Shown one piece after another: positions 17,006 through 22,488 of a stretch of DNA of 22,488 nucleotides. Both the position numbers and the translations under genes were made by a program. Under the pieces are notes generated by a model that worked only from the letters and a program-made list of their open reading frames with translations, was not told where the DNA came from and did no database searches. Source of the stretch: CAZHZT01 sp964537285 (GTDB lineage Bacteria > Bacteroidota > Bacteroidia > Chitinophagales > Saprospiraceae); contig CAZHZT010000094.1 in the NCBI GenBank assembly GCA_964537285.1, forward strand, positions 1 to 22,488. The letters are read 5' to 3'. The stretch's first letter is position 1; the number at the start of each line of letters is the position of its first letter.

Positions 17006-18406
17006 ATGAATCATTTTGATCTTATTGTAGTAGGAAGCGGCCCGGGTGGCTATGTTGCAGCCATCAGAGCTTCACAATTAGGAATGAAGGTAGCGGTTGT
17101 AGAACGCGAATCATTAGGAGGCATTTGTTTAAATTGGGGGTGTATCCCAACAAAAGCATTATTGAAAAGTGCCCAGGTTTTTGATTATATCCAACATGCA
17201 GAAGATTTTGGAATAAAAGTAGATAATGCCGCAGCAGATTTTGATTTAATGATCAAAAGAAGCCGTGGAGTCGCTGACGGAATGAGTAAGGGCGTGAACT
17301 TCTTATTTCGGAAAAACAAAATCACCATTCTGAACGGAAATGGTAAGCTAGCCAGAGGAAAAAAAGTAGAGGTTACGGATAAGGATGGAAAAATGACCGA
17401 ATATACTGCCGATCATATCATCATTGCTACGGGAGCCAGAGCCAAAGAGCTTCCAAACATTCCAATAGACGGAGAAAAAATCATTGAATACCGCAAGGCA
17501 ATGTCTATGGAAAAACAGCCCAAAAGCCTTGTAGTCGTTGGTGCCGGTGCTATCGGAGTAGAATTTGCCTATTTTTATAATGCTATTGGCACCAAAGTTA
17601 CCGTGGTTGAGTTTCTGGAGCAAGGCTTGATCCCTAGAGAAGATCCCGATATTTCTAAAGAATTGGGTAAAATATTCAAACGTTCCGGTATTGAGGTAAT
17701 GGGGAATACAGCCGTTGAAAAAGTGGATACGAGCGGCGAGGGATGTAAAGTGACCGTTAAAAGTCGTAAAGATGGCAAGGAAAAAGTAATTGAATGTGAT
17801 ATTGTTCTTTCTGCCGCCGGAGTAGCACCTAATACGGAAAATATTGGCCTTGAATCTTTGGGCATTACTACCGAAAGGGGCATCATCCAGGTAGATGAGT
17901 TCTATCGAACAAGCGTTCCTAATATCTATGCTATCGGAGATGTAGTGCCTGGCCCGGCATTAGCGCACGTAGCTAGTGCGGAGGGTATTATTTGCGTAGA
18001 AAAAATAGCCGGTCTAAACCCACATCCTATTGATTACAATAATATTCCTTCTTGTACCTATTGCCAGCCGGAAATTGCTTCTGTAGGGCATACAGAGCAA
18101 ACAGCAAAGGATGCTGGTTATGAAATTAAGGTAGGTAAATTCCCTTTCACTGCTTCGGGTAAAGCACAAGCCTCTGGCCATAATCAAGGATTTGTAAAGG
18201 TTATCTTCGATGCAAAATATGGTGAATTCCTCGGCGCGCACATGATTGGAGCAAATGTAACGGAAATGATCGCTGAGATCGTCGCTGCCCGCAAGCTGGA
18301 AACTACCGGACACGAAATCATTAAAGCAGTTCACCCTCACCCTACCATGAGTGAGGCTGTTATGGAAGCTACGGCAGCTGCTTACGATGAGGTGATCCAT
18401 TTGTAA
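17006..18406 (+). CDS. lpdA: Dihydrolipoyl dehydrogenase (E3)
   Basis: This 466-residue flavoprotein reoxidises dihydrolipoamide on 2-oxoacid dehydrogenase complexes or the glycine cleavage system, passing electrons to NAD+. FAD-binding GSGPGGYVAA is at residues 10-19. The redox-active disulfide lies in GGICLNWGCIPTK (Cys41 and Cys46). The NAD-binding Rossmann motif VVVGAGAIGVEF is in the middle, and a second FAD motif YAIGDVVPGPALAH follows. The catalytic C-terminal HPHPTMSE contains His445 and Glu450. Length and all active-site residues are normal. No E1 or E2 gene is adjacent, so it is a stand-alone lpd that probably serves several complexes. It is convergent with the LanB-like gene, and only 32 bases separate the stop codons. 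Confidence 0.97.
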   Translation: MNHFDLIVVGSGPGGYVAAIRASQLGMKVAVVERESLGGICLNWGCIPTKALLKSAQVFDYIQHAEDFGIKVDNAAADFDLMIKRSRGVADGMSKGVNFLFRKNKITILNGNGKLARGKKVEVTDKDGKMTEYTADHIIIATGARAKELPNIPIDGEKIIEYRKAMSMEKQPKSLVVVGAGAIGVEFAYFYNAIGTKVTVVEFLEQGLIPREDPDISKELGKIFKRSGIEVMGNTAVEKVDTSGEGCKVTVKSRKDGKEKVIECDIVLSAAGVAPNTENIGLESLGITTERGIIQVDEFYRTSVPNIYAIGDVVPGPALAHVASAEGIICVEKIAGLNPHPIDYNNIPSCTYCQPEIASVGHTEQTAKDAGYEIKVGKFPFTASGKAQASGHNQGFVKVIFDAKYGEFLGAHMIGANVTEMIAEIVAARKLETTGHEIIKAVHPHPTMSEAVMEATAAAYDEVIHL

Positions 18407-18429
18407 GGAAAACACTGATATTTTTTTTG

Positions 18430-18469
18430 GAACATAAGTTATCCCGAATTTTCGGGATAACTTATGTTC
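18430..18469. terminator. Hairpin at the lpdA/LanB-like convergent junction
   Basis: A perfect 19-bp stem (18430-18448 with 18451-18469; GAACATAAGTTATCCCGAA) closes on TT. It overlaps the end of the LanB-like gene: its stop codon and last ten codons are inside the stem. The core resembles the core of the element at 15011-15111, with two compensatory pair changes. A T-run (18421-18428) lies on the lpdA side before the stem rather than after it, so it is not a textbook intrinsic terminator for either strand. It may serve both genes as a stop or 3' stabiliser. Confidence 0.75.
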
Positions 18470-20700
18470 TCATCCTTTATATGCTCCCATTGAAGCCCGC
18501 ATTCCATTGCCCAATTTTTTTCTTGCCATGAATACAGATGATCTTTATCCGGTAGCATTTCTTCAATGATGATTTCGCCCCCGGTATTTCTTGCTAAAGA
18601 GGGTAAACTTCGCAGGAGTATCGAGTGCTGAAAATTAAAATACTGAGGTTTAATTCTTTTTGATCCAGAATTTAAGCTTACAAAAACCCTGCTAGGAATA
18701 TTAAATTGTTTTCTCCACTCATTTATTTTCTTATAAAAAGACGGGAAATCCTCATTGGCTTTTTTTTGCGGAAACGCCCTTCCTGTTAGTTTCCATGTTT
18801 TCCGCTGAATGATAACTGTATCATCTAACGTTACCCTTGGATAAAAATAAATTTTCTGCCTGGAATCTAAGATCTGTTTACTTACTTCCAGCAGGTATTT
18901 TTTTAATAGATTACAGCCGGGGGGAGGCATCTCAATTGAAGTAATAAACCGATACAACATTGAACGCGTACTTAAGCCTTCTAAGCCTAAGTCGATCACT
19001 TTCAGTCTTTTATCCTTCGGCTCCCATACTAATACGGGCGCCTTTAATTTAGGATCAAACTTCACCCAAATTTCTTTTAAAGGCACCTGTAAAAAGGAAC
19101 CCTTCTTAGCATCTCCTCCGGGAAGTACGACTTCATGAAAAGGCAGATATTGATACTGCTCAGCCATAAAGTTGGAAGAATCACTGCAAAAAGCTACAAT
19201 ATGATGAGGGTGAAGCGCTTCTGCATTCTTTTGAATTTCATCTCTAATCTCAGAATCAAACAGTCTTAAATACCTGCCCCATAGCCTTCCATATCCTGCG
19301 GAATAGTTTTTGAGATAGAACGCGCTGGGCTCTCCTTGGGAAAAGCAGGGTTGGATGATGCTCCCAAGTGTATATGATTCATAATTAGTGCTATTTGGAC
19401 CCCATTCCAGATCCTTAAAATTAACATGAACCTCACCATCATTATGCTTAAAAAACCGCCTGAACCTACCAATTATAACGCTCTGCTTTTCAATACTTTG
19501 AGTTGCAAAATCTACTTCATTTTGCTCCCGATCCTTTAAAAAGGATTCAAAAAAAAGAAGAAGGGGCATCTTTCCTTTTAAAGTCCTTTCTGCAAAACGC
19601 ATTATTTCTTCATGAAATTGATCTGAAAACCAACTATTGATGAATGCTGCTAACCTATCCAGTTTTTCACACCATTGCTTTGCTTTTTCTCCACTCAGTT
19701 TAAAGGAAATATCTGAAGCACAGAGCTCGTGGAAACTTCTTTCTATAGATGTAGATGAAAAGTAGTTTTTGTGTGATTTTGAATCTTCGATTGTAGTGAA
19801 AACGGAGCTTAGTGATGCTCTTTTTTCAACCGCTGTATTGGATCTAATGAGGGTATTTATACAATCAATCGCCTTTTCCAAATCGCTTGTATCACAAGCT
19901 TTTGTATTATTATCATTAAACCAATACTTTAATTCATTTTGTTGCCTGTATGGTGTGATTAACTGGATAAACCCGACATCCAATAATTGGTTAATAAAAT
20001 CGTCAATACCTGATCTATCAACCCCCGTTTCTTGTTGAAGGATTTCAATGAGATAAATCAAGGGAGGATTTTTACTCCAGCCATTCCAATCTAACAACCA
20101 TTCAATTATTTCTGATTTTTCCAGCTCCCGGATGAAATCCTGCCCATCTTTCTCAATATAGAACTTCAGATATTTTCCTGCGGAAATGATGCTTTTATTC
20201 AACCCAACTTCCAATTTTTCGAAAAGACACGCATCCTCTAAAACCGTACTTTTCACTAATTCAAAGTGCTCATACCCCAGGTAGATCAATTGACTATTTC
20301 TAAAATCAGGAATTTCCCTTTTTCCGATAGCTCCTACTCCAAGTTTGGTAAAACTTGTATTTGGGGATAACTTAAACATCATCCGGGCCAAAATGCTAGC
20401 AAGCGTATTCTCTGTTTGCCGGATTTTCTTATTATGAAGTTCTTTTTTAGGATAATAGTGTTCTAGCCGCTCAAGAAAAGAAAGAGAGGTAAATAAAAGC
20501 CCGTTCACCAGGTCGGGATGAAAAGCGTATTTCCACAAACCCTCCTTTTCTCTGAGAAGTTTAGATCGAAAATATTCCTCCTCAGGCATCTTGTCTATAT
20601 CCGCTTCTTCCTGGGCTAAGAAGTTATCAACAGGCAGTGCTCCTAGTCTCAGAATTAAGTAAGGAAAAGTTAAAATATTGGGCTTTGCGTTGTTTTCCAT
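18439..20700 (-). CDS. LanB-like lantibiotic dehydratase N-terminal-domain protein, solitary (PEARL-like)
   Basis: This 753-residue protein resembles the tRNA-dependent glutamylation (Lant_dehydr_N) part of class I lanthipeptide dehydratases. It has an N-terminal TFPYLILRLGALPVDNF (residues 11-27) and LSPNTSFTKLGVGAIGK (111-127), the counterpart of the family's SPRS.FG motif. The late blocks are PRVTLDDTVIIQRKTWKL (about 617-640), IPSRVFVSLNSGSKR (about 666-680) and a Glu-rich end with EEMLPD. It ends where the glutamylation domain ends; the SpaB_C elimination domain is absent. Such short LanBs can be peptide aminoacyl-tRNA ligases (PEARLs) or work with a separate eliminase. No precursor peptide, eliminase, cyclase or peptidase gene is visible in the flanks. 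The ATG at 20700 is chosen over a TTG two codons upstream. The hairpin at 18430 encodes its C-terminus. Confidence 0.75.
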   Translation of the reverse strand: MENNAKPNILTFPYLILRLGALPVDNFLAQEEADIDKMPEEEYFRSKLLREKEGLWKYAFHPDLVNGLLFTSLSFLERLEHYYPKKELHNKKIRQTENTLASILARMMFKLSPNTSFTKLGVGAIGKREIPDFRNSQLIYLGYEHFELVKSTVLEDACLFEKLEVGLNKSIISAGKYLKFYIEKDGQDFIRELEKSEIIEWLLDWNGWSKNPPLIYLIEILQQETGVDRSGIDDFINQLLDVGFIQLITPYRQQNELKYWFNDNNTKACDTSDLEKAIDCINTLIRSNTAVEKRASLSSVFTTIEDSKSHKNYFSSTSIERSFHELCASDISFKLSGEKAKQWCEKLDRLAAFINSWFSDQFHEEIMRFAERTLKGKMPLLLFFESFLKDREQNEVDFATQSIEKQSVIIGRFRRFFKHNDGEVHVNFKDLEWGPNSTNYESYTLGSIIQPCFSQGEPSAFYLKNYSAGYGRLWGRYLRLFDSEIRDEIQKNAEALHPHHIVAFCSDSSNFMAEQYQYLPFHEVVLPGGDAKKGSFLQVPLKEIWVKFDPKLKAPVLVWEPKDKRLKVIDLGLEGLSTRSMLYRFITSIEMPPPGCNLLKKYLLEVSKQILDSRQKIYFYPRVTLDDTVIIQRKTWKLTGRAFPQKKANEDFPSFYKKINEWRKQFNIPSRVFVSLNSGSKRIKPQYFNFQHSILLRSLPSLARNTGGEIIIEEMLPDKDHLYSWQEKNWAMECGLQWEHIKDENISYPENSG

Positions 20701-20899
20701 AAACAATTATTAGAAGTGGCGTTTTATGTTTACATTTCGAGTTAACTAAGAGACCTTATTCTAGTTTAACCCAAGTCGCAATGAATGAGAGCGGATAAGC
20801 AGAAATTTGTGAAAAACGGAACCGATAGGCGAAATTTTGAACCAAATTTCTGATGATTCAGCCTCCTTCATCGCAACTTGCATTAATTTAATACATAGC

Positions 20900-21823
20900 A
20901 TGAAATTACTTGAAAATTACGAAGTAAGAGAACTGAAGAACCTGGATTTTCTGGCACGCCAGGTAGTAGAAGGTTTTATTATTGGCTTGCACAAAAGTCC
21001 GTTTCATGGATTTTCCGTAGAGTTTGCCGAACATCGCTTATATAATCAGGGAGAAACGACCAAAAACATTGATTGGAAAGTTTATGCCCGAACAGATAAG
21101 CTATTTATAAAACGTTTTGAAGAAGAAACCAATTTACGTTGCCAAATTGTAATTGATGCCAGTTCTTCTATGTTTTTTCCAAATTATGGAAGCAACTCTA
21201 AGCAGTTCAATAAATTACAATTCTCTGCTCTGGCTGCCGCTTCTCTGATGAACTTATTGAAAAGACAACGCGATGCTTTTGGTTTAAGTATTTTTGACAC
21301 CTCCGTGAACAGGCACTCCCAATGCAAATCCAGTACATCGCATTATCGATTATTATTGACTTATTTAGAAGACCTCCTGGCGAAACCTGAAATAAATCGT
21401 CAAACCAATGCAGCAAATGCATTGCACCAAATAGCAGACAGTATTCACCGCCGCTCCCTGGTCATCATTTTCAGTGACATGTTCGACCAAGGGGAAAACG
21501 ACCAGCTTTTTTCCGCTCTCCAGCACCTGAAGCACAACAAGCACGAGGTAGTCTTGTTTCATGTGGTAGATAAGAAAAAAGAGCTTGAGTTTGACTTCGA
21601 AAATCGGCCATATTTGTTTGTAGATATGGAAACTGGAGAAAAAATTCGCCTTCAATCAAACCAAGTTAAAGAATATTACGTTGAGCAAGTCGAAAAATTT
21701 AAGAAAGCGCTTCGCTTAAAATGCCTGCAGTACAAGATTGACTTTGTGGAAGCAGATATAAATGCAGGTTATCGCCCTATTCTTCAATCGTATCTGGTAA
21801 AGCGAAGCAAAATGCGTATTTAA
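20900..21823 (+). CDS. DUF58 domain protein (vWA-like)
   Basis: This 307-residue cytoplasmic protein is of the Bacteroidota DUF58 type. The conserved N-terminal block ELKNLDFLARQVVEGFI (residues 11-27) is followed by LHKSPFHGFSVEFAEHRLYN (30-49), GETTKNIDWKVYARTDKLF and the vWA-like MIDAS motif DASSS (86-90), which would bind a divalent metal. The ATG at 20900 is preferred: homologues start just before LLENYEVREL. The open frame extends upstream to a TTG at 20837, which has no support. DUF58 proteins usually partner MoxR-type AAA ATPases; none is in this window. The gene is divergent from the LanB-like gene across about 200 bases in which no regulatory motif was recognised. Confidence 0.88.
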   Translation: MKLLENYEVRELKNLDFLARQVVEGFIIGLHKSPFHGFSVEFAEHRLYNQGETTKNIDWKVYARTDKLFIKRFEEETNLRCQIVIDASSSMFFPNYGSNSKQFNKLQFSALAAASLMNLLKRQRDAFGLSIFDTSVNRHSQCKSSTSHYRLLLTYLEDLLAKPEINRQTNAANALHQIADSIHRRSLVIIFSDMFDQGENDQLFSALQHLKHNKHEVVLFHVVDKKKELEFDFENRPYLFVDMETGEKIRLQSNQVKEYYVEQVEKFKKALRLKCLQYKIDFVEADINAGYRPILQSYLVKRSKMRI

Positions 21824-21831
21824 ATTACAAC

Positions 21832-21941
21832 GTTCTTTTGATAAATTGTGTGGAACTTCAAAATGATAACCCTTTCAGCCACAAGGGCATTCATGGGTTA
21901 TCATTTTGAAGTTCCATTTTCCACAATTTATGTCAAAGAAC
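21832..21941 (+). repeat. GTTCTTTGACA-family inverted repeat, copy 4
   Basis: The left arm 21832-21872 is the short type (GTTCTTTTGATAAATTGTGT then GGAACTTCAAAATGATAACCC). The right arm 21895-21941 is the long type (GGGTTATCATTTTGAAGTTCC, then ATTTTCC, ending ATTTATGTCAAAGAAC). A 22-base core (21873-21894) contains TTCAGCCACAAGGGCATTCA, the reverse complement of the core at 10291-10310 with one difference. It occupies the gap between the DUF58 and S4 genes; the S4 open frame reads into it, but the real start is downstream. Confidence 0.9.
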
Positions 21942-21967
21942 TAATTACAAGAGGTAAAACTGAATTT

Positions 21968-22351
21968 ATGCTTCAAAAAGTACGGGTAGACAAATGGCTC
22001 TGGTCAGTGCGGATTTTTAAGTCTCGTTCTATGGCTACCGATGCTTGTAAGTCGGGTAAAGTGAAAGTCGATGAAGATATTGTCAAACCTTCTCAGCTCA
22101 TCCAAAGAGGAAATATCATTGAAGTCAAGAAAAACGGGTTCATTTACACCTTGAAGGTGGTAGATCTTATCCAGAAAAGGGTTTCAGCCTCTTTAGCTCA
22201 ACCCTGTTACGAAGATCTTACACCTGAAGAAGAACTTAATAAATATAAAGATTGGTTTGTTGGCAAAGGAAGGTCAGAATTTCGGGAAAAAGGCCTTGGG
22301 CGACCGACTAAGAAGGATAGAAGAAAAATTGATCGATTTAAAGATAGCTAG
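21968..22351 (+). CDS. S4 domain RNA-binding protein (Hsp15/RqcP-like)
   Basis: This 127-residue protein has an N-terminal S4 RNA-binding fold at residues about 4-60 (VRVDKWLWSVRIFKSRSMAT, then KSGKVKVD and a RGNIIEVKKNG strand pair). A charged C-terminal tail is rich in Lys/Arg (RPTKKDRRKIDRFKD). Hsp15/RqcP-type proteins bind stalled 50S-peptidyl-tRNA complexes in ribosome rescue or quality control; this is family knowledge, not shown here. The ATG at 21968 begins the S4 homology. Earlier in-frame ATGs at 21848 and nearby fall within an inverted-repeat element and add no conserved sequence. Confidence 0.9.
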   Translation: MLQKVRVDKWLWSVRIFKSRSMATDACKSGKVKVDEDIVKPSQLIQRGNIIEVKKNGFIYTLKVVDLIQKRVSASLAQPCYEDLTPEEELNKYKDWFVGKGRSEFREKGLGRPTKKDRRKIDRFKDS

Positions 22352-22378
22352 AAATAAAGCCTGTCACGTAAGTAGTTC

Positions 22379-22488
22379 TTGGGGCTTGGGGGTATTTTCT
22401 TTTGAGGGATGTTCTTTTTTTGAAATTTTTACTAAAATTTCAAAAAAAGAACATCCCTCAAAAAAGAAAATTTCCTACCCAGCCCCAA
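22379..22488. repeat. Long imperfect inverted repeat, truncated by the window end
   Basis: The left arm from 22379 (TTGGGGCTTGGG...) pairs with the right arm ending at 22488 (CCCAGCCCCAA), with small bulges. The block GAGGGATGTTCTTTTTTT pairs exactly with AAAAAAAGAACATCCCTC. The innermost stem TGAAATTTT/AAAATTTCA closes on TACT. It begins 27 bases after the S4 gene stop and may continue beyond the window. It is a probable 3' hairpin or terminator of the S4 gene, longer than needed for termination. Confidence 0.85.

Noticed and set aside
18439..20700. Complete lanthipeptide biosynthetic cluster
   Set aside because: There is no precursor peptide, cyclase, transporter or protease in the flanks; only the LanB-like protein is present.
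20837..20899. TTG start extending the DUF58 protein by 21 residues
   Set aside because: The extension has no resemblance to the conserved DUF58 N-terminus, which begins near LLENYEVREL; the ATG at 20900 fits the family.
21848..21967. N-terminal 40-residue extension of the S4 protein
   Set aside because: It is read through the inverted-repeat element at 21832-21941 and is not S4-like; translation most likely starts at the ATG at 21968.
1..22488. CRISPR array
   Set aside because: The repeats found are single inverted repeats scattered between genes, with no regularly spaced direct repeats and no cas genes.

Overview
The window looks like a chromosomal segment of a Bacteroidota bacterium, most likely a Saprospiria or Lewinella-like relative. 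The reasons are a very large secreted protein ending in the gliding-motility/type IX secretion (T9SS type B) C-terminal domain, a gldA-gldF-gldG cluster, a Bacteroidota-type DUF58 protein, AT-rich spacers and few Shine-Dalgarno sites. The genus placement is inference; no rRNA, tRNA, CRISPR array, transposase or phage gene was seen.

Layout. Positions 1-513 hold two large imperfect inverted repeats upstream of a 1336-residue T9SS cargo protein (514-4524, +). A strong bidirectional hairpin terminator separates it from a convergent minus-strand cluster: gldA (8145-9179), gldF (7353-8066), gldG (5793-7301) and a DUF4340 protein (4692-5630). These are read right to left as one probable ABC-2 exporter operon. 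The divergent gap 9180-9559 carries two long palindromes, followed by a MORN-like lipoprotein (9560-10180, +). Next is a plus-strand group: a 1288-residue SF1 helicase/nuclease-like protein with altered catalytic motifs (10488-14354), a WbqC-family protein overlapping it by 4 bases (14351-15001), and a bacterial dynamin-like GTPase (15128-16867). Dihydrolipoyl dehydrogenase (17006-18406, +) converges on a solitary LanB-like glutamylation-domain protein (18439-20700, -). That gene is divergent from a DUF58/vWA-like protein (20900-21823, +), and the window ends with an Hsp15/RqcP-like S4 RNA-binding protein (21968-22351, +).

The most unusual property is in the spacers. Nearly every intergenic gap longer than about 90 bases contains a long, often near-perfect inverted repeat. 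Three full copies and one half copy share the same asymmetric outer arms (starting GTTCTTTGACA and passing through GGAACTTC) but carry different cores. One core is inverted relative to its arms between two copies. Another core recurs without arms at the lpdA/LanB junction, with compensatory base-pair changes. This looks like a modular, possibly mobile, structured repeat family. No RAYT-type or other transposase is visible here to explain it.

The genes worth following are the helicase-like protein whose Walker A, motif III, motif V, motif VI and C-terminal nuclease signatures are all non-canonical, its coupling to WbqC and a dynamin-like GTPase, and the solitary LanB-like protein that lacks the elimination domain (PEARL-like). 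Functional links among these are inference.
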